Source: Acinetobacter geminorum (lineage in GTDB: Bacteria; Pseudomonadota; Gammaproteobacteria; Pseudomonadales; Moraxellaceae). Taken from it: a DNA stretch of 64,000 nt. Below the pieces are notes generated by a model that saw only the letters and a program-made list of their open reading frames with translations, searched no databases and was not told where the DNA came from. Made by a program: the position numbers and the translations under genes. Location: contig NZ_JABELE010000012.1 in NCBI RefSeq assembly GCF_013009345.1, forward strand, positions 1 through 64,000. The letters are read 5' to 3'. Each line of letters begins with the position of its first letter. Position 1 is the first letter of the stretch. Shown one piece after another: positions 1-7,885 of the stretch.

Positions 1-53
1 GTTTACGATTCAGTTCGATGATCGATTAAAAGATCATTTATAAAAAATGGAAC

Positions 54-146
54 TTACACAAAATAATTTACAGGCTCTAAAGATGCAGATATGGAAATGC
101 ACACTGCGACCAAAAGCACTTTACTATTCAGTACATGATCCTTCAT
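54..146 (-). CDS. Small hypothetical ORF, 30 aa
   Basis: A short reading frame starts 84 bp downstream of the lipoprotein gene on the same strand. It has a good Shine-Dalgarno site (AAGGAG, 6 nt before the ATG at 146). The peptide begins MKDHVLNSK and continues with a short hydrophobic stretch (VLLVAVCISISAS) that looks like a signal peptide or a weak membrane segment, then stops. I know no family for it. It could be a genuine micro-protein or the 5' remnant of a longer secreted-protein gene. The other two frames downstream also close within about 50 bases, so a single frameshift does not restore a long protein. Confidence 0.35.
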   Translation of the reverse strand: MKDHVLNSKVLLVAVCISISASLEPVNYFV

Positions 147-229
147 GGCACACTCCTTGAAATTAAACTTCTTACAATTATTGTAGAACTTAACAATAGA
201 CTCGCAAGAAGTTAGTCTTTCAAATATTC

Positions 230-1318
230 TTACTGCGCTGCTGGTGAAGCAGATGAATCCGCAGGAACCTCAGAAGCGGCTCCCCCATCAAACAACTCAT
301 CTAGCTCTGCTGCACCTTCATTTTTATCATCCCAGAAATGAGACATACCATCATCTCCGGTACGTACACCAGTATGCTCAGTCCAGTAACGGTCAGAGAT
401 ACCACTTACAATAAGACCAGCCATACTATCGATTAACTTAAAGTTTGGATTGACAGGTTTGTCATCAGCTTGAGATGCTGCATAGGTTCTTAATGCATCA
501 CGGATTTTTGCATCATCACCGCTTGCTTGAGCAGCTACAGCATATAAGGCATGAGATAGGCGAACACCTTTTTTCTCACCAATCTGAATTGACTGTTTTA
601 AAGTTTGGTACGGATCAGGTTTCCCTTCATCAGCACCTGGCAATAAAGTCCAGATAACAGCACGCGTTGCGTTAGGTGCGCCCCAGAATTTTTCATTATC
701 TAGACAAACCATGCCACGCTCTACAATAGCAGCGATATCTTTAGGAACATTGACTGCACCGCCTGAGTTAATATCGTTGGTCACAGCCTGAAGACCACTG
801 ATCATGCCAAGTAAATAAACAGTTTGATCAGTATCATTACGCATCGTTGGGCAAGAATCACCTAAGTGATATTTATATTTAGACTCCCAACGATCAGCAA
901 ATAACTTATAACCCGTATATTGACGTTCAGCAGCAATTGCTGCCCAACGCTTTTGTGCAATACGTGCATCTTGAGCTTCTGTTACTTGACCAGCTTTTGA
1001 TGCGCGCAAATAACGTAATTCTGCTTCTAAAGCCTGATTTTCCGCACATACGCCTGATGCTGCATACATTAATACTGCAACACGTGTCGGATCTGCACCC
1101 ATCCCTTTAGTAGACATGATTGCAGGTGTTAACGCACTACCAGTATTACATACCATTTCAGCATCTTGCATTGCCAAAATTGGTGGAACGACGTGCTTTT
1201 CCGTAAAACCTAGAGCAACATTTGCTCCGGTTTTCACGACGTATGAACAACCTGATAAAACTGAAGCTGCAAGAAAACTCACCGCCAAACCTTGGCTTAT
1301 TTTTTGGACTTTAGACAT
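230..1318 (-). CDS. Predicted lipoprotein of unknown function
   Basis: The 362-residue protein has a type II signal peptide with lipobox LSGC (lipidated Cys24), so it should be anchored to the outer or inner membrane facing the periplasm. The mature part is predicted to be mostly alpha-helical, with Ala-rich amphipathic stretches around residues 85-130, and ends in an acidic, then Ser/Ala/Pro-rich disordered tail (about 335-362). The start is supported by GAGGA about 7 nt upstream. The helical layout loosely recalls TRAP-transporter TatT-type lipoproteins, but I cannot show homology. Function is unknown; the gene call is secure. Confidence 0.85.
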   Translation of the reverse strand: MSKVQKISQGLAVSFLAASVLSGCSYVVKTGANVALGFTEKHVVPPILAMQDAEMVCNTGSALTPAIMSTKGMGADPTRVAVLMYAASGVCAENQALEAELRYLRASKAGQVTEAQDARIAQKRWAAIAAERQYTGYKLFADRWESKYKYHLGDSCPTMRNDTDQTVYLLGMISGLQAVTNDINSGGAVNVPKDIAAIVERGMVCLDNEKFWGAPNATRAVIWTLLPGADEGKPDPYQTLKQSIQIGEKKGVRLSHALYAVAAQASGDDAKIRDALRTYAASQADDKPVNPNFKLIDSMAGLIVSGISDRYWTEHTGVRTGDDGMSHFWDDKNEGAAELDELFDGGAASEVPADSSASPAAQ

Positions 1319-1479
1319 CTTCCTGTCCTCTATGTAATTTGTTTTTTCCTTTTCAGATGTACATTAGCAGATGCATATCTTGAATAAAAGAGTAATTACT
1401 CTAATTGTAGCGCTTATACTTTGACACACTTCACAGCAGATAAAATTGACAGTTTTTCGAGGAAACAGAAATTTTAGGC

Positions 1480-1519
1480 AAAAAAAAGTAGCATTGCGAC
1501 GGTTCAGCACATGCTACTT
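1480..1519 (-). terminator. Intrinsic terminator after the micro-ORF pair
   Basis: The arms AAGTAGCAT (1486-1494) and ATGCTACTT (1511-1519) pair around a 16-nt loop. Read on the minus strand, the stem is followed by a run of eight T. It lies about 30 bp beyond the stop codon of the 33-residue micro-ORF and closes that transcription unit. Confidence 0.85.
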
Positions 1520-1550
1520 ATTAACTGGGATAAGCTTTTAACGGCTTATA

Positions 1551-1652
1551 TTATTTTTGTTCTATATAATCCTTAAGTAAAGTTCCTGCTCTTCCTACTA
1601 CTACAGCCATAACAACTGTAATTAACAGAAACATCCACATTGAAATCTCCAT
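1551..1652 (-). CDS. Small single-pass membrane protein, 33 aa (paralogue A)
   Basis: This reading frame sits in a 770-bp stretch that looks empty at normal ORF-length cut-offs. It has a near-perfect Shine-Dalgarno (TAAGGAGG, 7 nt before ATG). The peptide starts MEISMW, has a hydrophobic helix at about residues 6-20, then the block GRAGTLL and a short charged tail ending in EQK. About half of its residues match the neighbouring 51-residue ORF in the same positions, including Trp6 and GRAGTLL. The paired genes, their conserved ribosome-binding sites and the downstream terminator argue that both are translated. I recognise no family; it may act as a membrane-bound regulator or subunit peptide, which is speculation. 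Confidence 0.72.
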   Translation of the reverse strand: MEISMWMFLLITVVMAVVVGRAGTLLKDYIEQK

Positions 1653-1724
1653 AAGAGACCTCCTTACTACAATCGCACCCAGTTATAAACTGGACACTTG
1701 ATGAAATTAATCGATTAACCAATT

Positions 1725-1880
1725 TTAATAATTGACTGATCGACGACCTTGCATCCTCTGTCTCTTAACCTTGTTAAAATTAACTTTGTTAAGATGTTCC
1801 CTGAGTAAAGTTCCTGCTCTTCCGATCACCACTGCCAAAATGATGGCAATGACCAAGAACGACCATGTTGGCATCTCCAT
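1725..1880 (-). CDS. Small single-pass membrane protein, 51 aa (paralogue B)
   Basis: This is the first gene of the tandem pair, 72 bp upstream of paralogue A. Its ribosome-binding site (GGAGGTCTC) and first codons (ATGGAGAT) are nearly the same as in A. The peptide begins MEMPTWSFL, has a hydrophobic helix to about residue 19, the shared GRAGTLL block, and a longer strongly basic tail (VKRQRMQGRR, about residues 38-47) expected in the cytoplasm by the positive-inside rule. A 20-base identical DNA block encodes the GRAGTLL region in both genes. The function is unknown. Confidence 0.72.
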   Translation of the reverse strand: MEMPTWSFLVIAIILAVVIGRAGTLLREHLNKVNFNKVKRQRMQGRRSVNY

Positions 1881-1949
1881 TTTGAGACCTCCGACACACT
1901 TTACGTTGGTGTTTGTACTTTAACCGATCAAATAGTTACCCATAGGTGA

Positions 1950-1964
1950 AATTGTCAGACAATT
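1950..1964. promoter_or_regulatory. Perfect 15-bp palindrome, candidate operator
   Basis: The sequence AATTGTC-A-GACAATT is a perfect inverted repeat about 70 bp upstream of the first micro-ORF start. A related element lies at 2076-2090 and a matching half site (TTAGACAAT) near 1996-2005. The spacing to the micro-ORFs suits a promoter operator, but no regulator is identified. Confidence 0.4.
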
Positions 1965-2075
1965 GTCTTTCCTTGGCTTTTTTCTATATTTTAATTAGAC
2001 AATCCGAAGTTTAATAAAGAAAATAATTATTAAGCTTTTGTTTTTTATAATTTTTAAATAAATATACAATTGTAG

Positions 2076-2090
2076 AATTGTCTAACAATT
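2076..2090. promoter_or_regulatory. Inverted repeat related to the 1950 palindrome
   Basis: The sequence AATTGT-CTA-ACAATT shares the AATTGTC core with the palindrome at 1950-1964 and runs into the stop codon of the ygfX-like gene. It is too AT-rich and lacks a T run, so it is not a convincing terminator. A second copy of a binding site is the more likely reading. Confidence 0.35.
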
Positions 2091-2478
2091 AATAGAGTTT
2101 TTCTAGAACTTTTAATCTTTTCCACTGCTGAATGGGAAGCTGATCGAACCATACAATAGCTATATTCTTAGGAGTCTCTTCAAGATAAATAACTACAAAT
2201 AACTGATAATCAATTATTTTAGTAATTTCCGCACGGTAAATTTCTTTTTTTGAGAAATATGCAACCGACCATAATTTTTGATCTAAATATTCAATTTGAG
2301 ATATTTGTGCTTGCTTTAAAAAGAAAATAAAACCAATAAATAGAAGAATGACAGCACATAGCCACCATATCGGCGTTAATAACTGATAAAGCAAGATTGC
2401 TAAACCCAAACCAACAAAAAGCTGAAATATTACCGAGATACGGCTATATTTCAGCTCAAAATTTAATTCTTTTATCAA
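2089..2478 (-). CDS. ygfX: YgfX-family membrane protein
   Basis: The 129-residue protein has two membrane helices near residues 15-32 and 36-54 and a soluble C-terminal half rich in aromatic residues. This matches the YgfX (formerly CptA/DUF1434) family. It lies 6 bp after sdhE, the partner with which ygfX is paired in many gammaproteobacteria. YgfX has been proposed in E. coli to affect cell division and cytoskeletal proteins, with SdhE first described as its antitoxin; that role is debated. Identification rests on size, topology and neighbour more than on motifs. Confidence 0.7.
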   Translation of the reverse strand: MIKELNFELKYSRISVIFQLFVGLGLAILLYQLLTPIWWLCAVILLFIGFIFFLKQAQISQIEYLDQKLWSVAYFSKKEIYRAEITKIIDYQLFVVIYLEETPKNIAIVWFDQLPIQQWKRLKVLEKLY

Positions 2479-2484
2479 AACATT

Positions 2485-2742
2485 TTAGCCATGTACATAC
2501 TGTTTTAGTTTATAAATAAATTCACGTAACTCAGTACGTGGAGGTTCAGAAACTTCCATGAACCAATCTAATAAATCTGGATCTTCTTGATCGACTAACT
2601 CTGCAAATAATGCTTTTTCTGCTGGATCAGCTTTTAAATAATAGTTTTTTACATACGGGTCAAAATAGACGTCAATTTCTTTTAAGCCGCGGCGTGCTCG
2701 ATAAATTACTTTACGTTCTTCCAAGGTCATTTCGTCAGACAT
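2485..2742 (-). CDS. sdhE: FAD assembly factor SdhE
   Basis: This 85-residue protein is the expected size for SdhE (YgfY/CptB, SDHAF2 homologue). It promotes covalent attachment of FAD to the SdhA subunit of succinate dehydrogenase and to fumarate reductase. The signature Arg-Gly pair followed by Glu is visible in RRGLKEID (residues 17-24), and the acidic QEDPDLLDWF segment is typical. It is co-directional and nearly contiguous with the ygfX-like gene, probably as a two-gene operon with a promoter in 2743-2930. Confidence 0.92.
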   Translation of the reverse strand: MSDEMTLEERKVIYRARRGLKEIDVYFDPYVKNYYLKADPAEKALFAELVDQEDPDLLDWFMEVSEPPRTELREFIYKLKQYVHG

Positions 2743-2930
2743 TTACGTCCCCATCTGTGTTGATAGTGCGCCTAGTTTACCTGATCACATCCTAAAGATC
2801 GCTAAAAATATCAAATTGACCAAATTTATCATCTTATCCGCATAATTGAGCATTCATCACATTGTTAGGCATAAAATGCTTACGTATGTTTAGGGCATAA
2901 CATCACACCTGAACCAAGGAAGAAATACAA

Positions 2931-4103
2931 ATGCAATCTGGTGCCATCCGTCCTATTCCAAATATGTTACCAAGACAATTATTCAATGAAGAACACGAAG
3001 CCTTCCGTGAGACAGTGCGTAAATTCTATGAAAAGGAAGTCGTTCCCAATATAGAGAAATATGAAAAACAGCAACATGTTGACCGAGATCTTTGGAATAA
3101 AGCTGGAGAATTAGGTCTTCTTTGCACCACAATGCCAGAGGAATATGGTGGCTCTGGGGTAGATCGCCTATACAGTATGATTCTTATTGAAGAACAAGCG
3201 TATGCGATGGACTCAAGTACTGGTTTTTCTCTACATTCCGATATTGTTGCTAATTACGTTAATAATTTTGGTAATGAAGAGCAAAAACAAAAATGGTTAC
3301 CCAAAATGGCAACTGGAGAAGTTGTTACTGCTATTGCAATGACGGAACCAGGCACTGGTTCAGATTTACAAGCGGTAAGAACCACTGCCGTACTTGATGG
3401 TGATGAATATGTCATTAATGGTTCCAAAATTTTTATTACAAATGGCTACTTATGCGACATGGCCGTAGTCGTTTGTAAGACTGGTAATAGTGAGAAAGGT
3501 TCGGCGAACTTATCCCTAATTATTGTAGAAGCAGATCGTGCTGGTTTCAGTAAAGGTAAACCTCTAAACAAAATTGGTATGAAAGGCCAAGATACCTGCG
3601 AATTATTCTTTGATAACGTTCGCGTTCCTAAAGAAAACCTTTTAGGCATGGAAGGTATGGGCTTTATCATGCTCATGAAAGAATTAGCATGGGAACGAAT
3701 GTTAGTTGCTATCATTTGTCAGGCAGGTGCTGAAGCAGCATTTGCACATACCGTTCAATATACAAAAGATCGTAAGGCGTTTGGTAAACCTATTGGTGCA
3801 TTTCAAAATACGCGCTTTAAACTTGCGGAACTCAGAACAGAAATCGATTTCTGTCGTACTTATTTAGATCGTTGTATGGAATTACAACTTGAAGAAAAAT
3901 TGAGTGTCGAAGCTGCAGCTGCTGCTAAATATAAAATTTCTGATATGTTCTCAAAGATTGTAGATGAATGTCTTCAGCTACATGGGGGTTATGGCTATAT
4001 GCTTGAATATCCAATTGCACGTGCATACATTGATCATCGAGCAAATCGAATTTATGCAGGTACAAATGAAATCATGAAAGAATTAATTTCAAGAACACTT
4101 TAA
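2931..4103 (+). CDS. Acyl-CoA dehydrogenase, long-chain/branched-type active site
   Basis: The 390-residue flavoprotein oxidises acyl-CoA to 2-enoyl-CoA in fatty-acid or branched-chain degradation. The FAD/substrate motif AMTEPGTGSDLQ lies around residues 137-148 and the RKAFGKPIGAFQ motif near 284. In medium-chain enzymes the catalytic Glu sits in YEGT, but here that motif is YAGT (Ala376). Instead Glu268 (GAEAAF) aligns with the helix-G catalytic Glu of long-chain and isovaleryl-CoA dehydrogenases. A Shine-Dalgarno (AAGGAAG) precedes the ATG. Its exact substrate cannot be told from sequence. Confidence 0.9.
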   Translation: MQSGAIRPIPNMLPRQLFNEEHEAFRETVRKFYEKEVVPNIEKYEKQQHVDRDLWNKAGELGLLCTTMPEEYGGSGVDRLYSMILIEEQAYAMDSSTGFSLHSDIVANYVNNFGNEEQKQKWLPKMATGEVVTAIAMTEPGTGSDLQAVRTTAVLDGDEYVINGSKIFITNGYLCDMAVVVCKTGNSEKGSANLSLIIVEADRAGFSKGKPLNKIGMKGQDTCELFFDNVRVPKENLLGMEGMGFIMLMKELAWERMLVAIICQAGAEAAFAHTVQYTKDRKAFGKPIGAFQNTRFKLAELRTEIDFCRTYLDRCMELQLEEKLSVEAAAAAKYKISDMFSKIVDECLQLHGGYGYMLEYPIARAYIDHRANRIYAGTNEIMKELISRTL

Positions 4104-4112
4104 TACCTTCAT

Positions 4113-4141
4113 AAGAAAAGGGGCATTACGCCCCTTTTCTT
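4113..4141. terminator. Bidirectional terminator between convergent genes
   Basis: A perfect 12-bp stem (AAGAAAAGGGGC with GCCCCTTTTCTT, loop ATTAC) with T-rich ends on both strands lies between the acyl-CoA dehydrogenase gene and the convergent almA. Confidence 0.93.
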
Positions 4142-4153
4142 ATTTCATACAAC

Positions 4154-5644
4154 TTAAGATACTAATTTTGGTTTACGCTCATTCGCATCAGAACGCTTAT
4201 GAAAATGAAGAATGCCATCTTCAAATTTTGCATTTTTCAGAGACTTTCTATCTTCCAAATAGTTATTAGTCACCTGCCATGGAGCACGCTTACCTTGTTT
4301 AGGAAGTTCATGTGCTGCGCGGTTAATATAACCTGAAGATAGTTTACCCATTACAGTATCTTCTTCCATTACAGTCTTATCACCCGATGGAATCACTTCA
4401 TCATAACTATTTTTGTCCATATAGTTTAATAAGCGACAAATATATTCGGCAGCGATATCTACTTTAAGTGTCCATGAGGCATTCACATAGCCAATAATCA
4501 TAGCCATATTCGGTACATCACTTAGCATTATGCCGTTATACAGCATATGTTCAGATGAGTTGATTGGTTTCCCATCAAGAGTCGCCTGAACTCCGCCCAT
4601 AATCTGAACTTGTAGTCCTGTTGCAGAAACAACGATATCAGCATCAAGATGTTTGCCAGATTTAAGTAAAATACCTTTTTCAGTAAATTTCTCGATCTGA
4701 TCAGTTTCTACGCTCGCTTTGCCTTCACGTAAAATCTTAAACAAGTCACCATCTGGCACTACACATAAACGCTGATCCCAAGGATTGTATGAAGGCGTAA
4801 AATGCTTCATATCAACCTTACCTTTAAGCTGCACTTCAATTGCTTTTAAAAGTAAACGACGTACAGTTTTAGGATGTTTCTGAGACAGCGCATAAATAGC
4901 GCGCTGCATACCAATGTTGCGAGCTCGAGTAAATTTATAAGCTGCCTCTTCAGACATAAATTTACGCGTTTTTTCATAGATAAAATCGATAGAAGGAACA
5001 CTAGCAATATAGGTTGGTGAACGCTGCAACATGGTCACATGACCTGCTCCACCTTTAGCCATTGCTGGTACTAAAGTAATCGCTGTTGCACCACTACCAA
5101 TAATAATCACTTTTTTGCCTGTGTAATCTAAGTTTTCAGGCCAATGCTGTGGGTGAATAAGCTGCCCTTTAAATGCTTCTTGATTTGAGAAAGAAGGCGC
5201 ATAGCCCTGATCATAATTATAGTAACCTGTACAACCGACCACAAAGTTAGCAATCCAAGTCTGCTGTTTTTTATTGCTATCTTCGACTACAACCTGCCAT
5301 TTTTTTGAAGCCGAATCATAATTAGCAGAAAGTACGCGATGACCAAAATGAATTTTTTCTTTTAATTTAAATTCATTAATTACTTCACCTAAATATCCTT
5401 TAATAGAAGCACCATCAGCTAATACATTCGCTTTGCACCATGGTTTAAAGTTGAAACCAAAAGTAGACATATCTGAATCTGAACGGATACCAGGATAACG
5501 GAAAAGATCCCATGTTCCACCAAAAGACTCTCGACGTTCTAAAATCTCGAATTGTCGTTGTGGTGAATTTTTTGATAAATGGGCAGCGACTCCTATTCCT
5601 GAAATACCTGCGCCAATGATTAAAATATCAACTTGCTTTTCCAT
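4154..5644 (-). CDS. almA: Flavin-binding monooxygenase AlmA (long-chain alkane hydroxylase)
   Basis: The 496-residue protein has the FAD motif GAGISG (residues 11-16), a second nucleotide-binding motif GSGATA, and the Baeyer-Villiger-type fingerprint FxGxxxHxxxWP (FKGQLIHPQHWP). Sequence and length closely match AlmA from Acinetobacter sp. DSM 17874, which is needed for growth on very long n-alkanes (roughly C32 and above). It probably acts as a soluble or peripheral flavin monooxygenase using NADPH. It is a single-gene unit with its own upstream region (5645-5782) and shares a terminator with the convergent dehydrogenase. Confidence 0.9.
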   Translation of the reverse strand: MEKQVDILIIGAGISGIGVAAHLSKNSPQRQFEILERRESFGGTWDLFRYPGIRSDSDMSTFGFNFKPWCKANVLADGASIKGYLGEVINEFKLKEKIHFGHRVLSANYDSASKKWQVVVEDSNKKQQTWIANFVVGCTGYYNYDQGYAPSFSNQEAFKGQLIHPQHWPENLDYTGKKVIIIGSGATAITLVPAMAKGGAGHVTMLQRSPTYIASVPSIDFIYEKTRKFMSEEAAYKFTRARNIGMQRAIYALSQKHPKTVRRLLLKAIEVQLKGKVDMKHFTPSYNPWDQRLCVVPDGDLFKILREGKASVETDQIEKFTEKGILLKSGKHLDADIVVSATGLQVQIMGGVQATLDGKPINSSEHMLYNGIMLSDVPNMAMIIGYVNASWTLKVDIAAEYICRLLNYMDKNSYDEVIPSGDKTVMEEDTVMGKLSSGYINRAAHELPKQGKRAPWQVTNNYLEDRKSLKNAKFEDGILHFHKRSDANERKPKLVS

Positions 5645-5693
5645 TTTATTTTTATACCCATTGTTGAGAATATAAGTTTATTAAAACACAATT

Positions 5694-5713
5694 TTGACAA
5701 TACACAATGTCAA
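5694..5713. promoter_or_regulatory. Inverted repeat in the almA upstream region
   Basis: The arms TTGACA (5694-5699) and TGTCAA (5708-5713) are separated by 8 bp and lie 50-70 bp upstream of the almA start. The arms also resemble -35 hexamers, so this may be an operator, a promoter part, or both. No fitting -10 at ideal spacing was found. Confidence 0.3.
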
Positions 5714-5782
5714 GTTTGACCGTTTATCTGCTTTTTTATGTCACTTGAGGACATTTTTATAATTTATTTCGTGACTAGAAAT

Positions 5783-5813
5783 AAAAAAGACCGGTATAAA
5801 ACCGGTCTTTTTT
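5783..5813 (-). terminator. Terminator of the ribosomal-protein superoperon
   Basis: The stem AAAAAAGACCGGT / ACCGGTCTTTTTT with loop ATAAA lies about 13 bp past the rplQ stop. On the minus strand it ends in six T, a textbook intrinsic terminator. Confidence 0.95.
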
Positions 5814-5825
5814 GAATAAAATCAA

Positions 5826-6203
5826 TTATTCAGCTGAAGTGTTTACTTCACGATCTACAAGCTCAACGTAAGCCATCGGTGCTGCATCACCAGCACGGAA
5901 GCCCGCTTTAAGAACACGTAGATAACCGCCGTTACGTTCTTTGTAACGAGGGCCGAGTACGGTAAATAATTTACCAACAGTTGCAGCATTACGAGTACGA
6001 GCAAATGCTAAACGACGATTTGCTACAGTATCGTTTTTTGCTAGAGTGATTAAAGGCTCAGCAACACGACGTAATTCTTTAGCTTTAGGCACAGTTGTTT
6101 TGATCAACTCATGTTCAAATAAAGAATTAGCCAAGTTTTGGAACATCGCTTTACGATGGCTGCTTGTACGGCCTAATTTCACACCACTATTACGATGACG
6201 CAT
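5826..6203 (-). CDS. rplQ: 50S ribosomal protein L17
   Basis: The 125-residue L17 begins MRHRNSGVKLGRTSSHRKAM, a hallmark of the family, and the family-typical GGYLRVLK motif follows near residue 90. It is the last gene of the alpha operon segment, 18 bp after rpoA and just before the terminator. The C-terminus ends soon after ELVDRE, as expected for the short bacterial form. Confidence 0.98.
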   Translation of the reverse strand: MRHRNSGVKLGRTSSHRKAMFQNLANSLFEHELIKTTVPKAKELRRVAEPLITLAKNDTVANRRLAFARTRNAATVGKLFTVLGPRYKERNGGYLRVLKAGFRAGDAAPMAYVELVDREVNTSAE

Positions 6204-6221
6204 GGTGATAGTCCTACTTAA

Positions 6222-7229
6222 TTAACGGCTACGATAGGCAAAACGGTCGTCCATACGAAGACTAGCTGGTGGCCAGTTTTCAAGACGCATACCGAGTTGT
6301 AAGCCTTTCGATGCCAAAACATCTTTGATCTCTGTTAACGATTTTTTACCAAGGTTAGGAGTTTTTAACAACTCAACTTCAGTACGTTGAACAAGATCAC
6401 CAATGTAGTAAATATTTTCTGCTTTCAAACAGTTAGCAGAACGAACAGTAAGCTCTAGATCATCTACTGGGCGAAGCAAGATTGGGTCAACTTCTTCACG
6501 AGGCTCTTGAGCAACTGGAGTTTGGTCTTTCTGAAGATCAACAAAAATTGCAATTTGTTGTTGCAAGATTGTTGCCGCTTTACGGATTGCTTCTTCAGGA
6601 TCAACCGTTCCGTTTGTTTCGAGGTCGATTACCAGTTTATCTAAATCGGTACGTTGTTCTACACGCGCATTTTCAACGGTGTAAGAAACACGTTTAATCG
6701 GGCTATAAGAAGCATCTAATTGCAAACGACCAACGGGACGTGTTTCGCCTTCAGGGAAACGAGAATCAGATGTTTCATAACCACGACCTTGAGCAACTTT
6801 CAAGCGCATTTTTAATGAGCCTGAAGCACTTAAAGTACCGATTAAATGTTCTGGGTTAACCACTTCAACATTATGAGGTAAACGAAGGTCAGCAGCAGTA
6901 ATATCGCCAGGACCTTGTTTCTCTAATGTTAAATATGCTTCATTTTGATCGAACAGCTTAATAGACAATCCTTTTAGGTTCAGCAAGAGCTCGACGATGT
7001 CCTGCTGCAAGCCTTCTAAAGTACTGTACTCGTGCTCGACACCTTCTATCTCAACTTCAACCACAGCAGCGCCAGGTAAAGAAGACAATAGAATGCGACG
7101 TAAAGCATTACCTAGAGTGTGGCCAAAACCACGCTCTAAAGGTTCTAGAATCACTTTTGCCGAGGTCCCGCTTACCGCTTCGACCTTGATCGCTTGCGGA
7201 GTTAGAAACTCGTTTGCAGTACGCGTCAT
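6222..7229 (-). CDS. rpoA: RNA polymerase subunit alpha
   Basis: The 335-residue protein contains the dimerising N-terminal domain (about 1-235, with LGNALRRILLSSLPG and DPEEAIRKAATIL), a linker containing QEPREEVDPILLRPVDDLEL, and the C-terminal domain. That last domain binds UP elements and activators through a helix-hairpin-helix (LLKTPNLGKKSLTEIKDVL). It nucleates assembly of the polymerase core. It lies between rpsD and rplQ as in E. coli. Confidence 0.99.
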   Translation of the reverse strand: MTRTANEFLTPQAIKVEAVSGTSAKVILEPLERGFGHTLGNALRRILLSSLPGAAVVEVEIEGVEHEYSTLEGLQQDIVELLLNLKGLSIKLFDQNEAYLTLEKQGPGDITAADLRLPHNVEVVNPEHLIGTLSASGSLKMRLKVAQGRGYETSDSRFPEGETRPVGRLQLDASYSPIKRVSYTVENARVEQRTDLDKLVIDLETNGTVDPEEAIRKAATILQQQIAIFVDLQKDQTPVAQEPREEVDPILLRPVDDLELTVRSANCLKAENIYYIGDLVQRTEVELLKTPNLGKKSLTEIKDVLASKGLQLGMRLENWPPASLRMDDRFAYRSR

Positions 7230-7246
7230 TATTGCTACCTCAAGGA

Positions 7247-7873
7247 TTATTTAGAATACAATTCTACAATCAAGCTTTCGTTGATTTCAGCAGGTAAATC
7301 AGAACGATCTGGTGCAGCTTTAAACGTACCTTCAAGCTTAGAATGATCAACTTCGATCCAAGCTGGAATACCACGTTGTGCAGCTAACTCAATCGCGTTT
7401 TTAATACGCAATTGTTGTTTAGCACCTTCGTGAACCGCAATTACATCACCAGCTTTAACTTGAATAGATGCGATGTTTACGCGACGACCATTCAAAGTAA
7501 TGCTACGGTGACTTACTAACTGACGAGCTTCTGCACGTGTAGAACCAAAACCCATGCGATAAACAACGTTATCAAGACGGCTTTCAAGCAATTTCAACAA
7601 GTTCTCACCTGTTGCGCCTTTAACACGAGCTGCTTCTTTATAGTAGTTACTAAATTGACGTTCTAACACACCGTAAATACGACGGACTTTTTGTTTTTCA
7701 CGTAATTGTAGTGAATACTCAGATTGCTTACCACCGCGTGCCTGACCATGTTGACCAGGTGCTTTGTTAGCTTTTTTAGTTTTGACGTCAAATGGTTTAA
7801 CGCCAGATTTAAGTTGCAGGTCTGTCCCTTCGCGGCGAGAGAGTTTGCATTTTGGACCAATATAACGAGCCAT
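7247..7873 (-). CDS. rpsD: 30S ribosomal protein S4
   Basis: This is a 208-residue S4. The N-terminal region (MARYIGPKCKLSRREG) has a single Cys and lacks the zinc-binding set found in some bacteria. The S4 RNA-binding domain starts near residue 98 (LESRLDNVVYRMGF). S4 starts 30S assembly on the 16S 5' domain and in E. coli represses the alpha operon by binding the rpsM leader; here that would be the RNA between rpmJ and rpsM. Confidence 0.98.
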   Translation of the reverse strand: MARYIGPKCKLSRREGTDLQLKSGVKPFDVKTKKANKAPGQHGQARGGKQSEYSLQLREKQKVRRIYGVLERQFSNYYKEAARVKGATGENLLKLLESRLDNVVYRMGFGSTRAEARQLVSHRSITLNGRRVNIASIQVKAGDVIAVHEGAKQQLRIKNAIELAAQRGIPAWIEVDHSKLEGTFKAAPDRSDLPAEINESLIVELYSK

Positions 7874-7885
7874 GAATGTTTCTCC

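Noticed and set aside
1732..1923. Plus-strand 63-codon ORF
   Set aside because: It is antisense to the 51-codon micro-ORF, which has the better ribosome-binding site and a paralogue.
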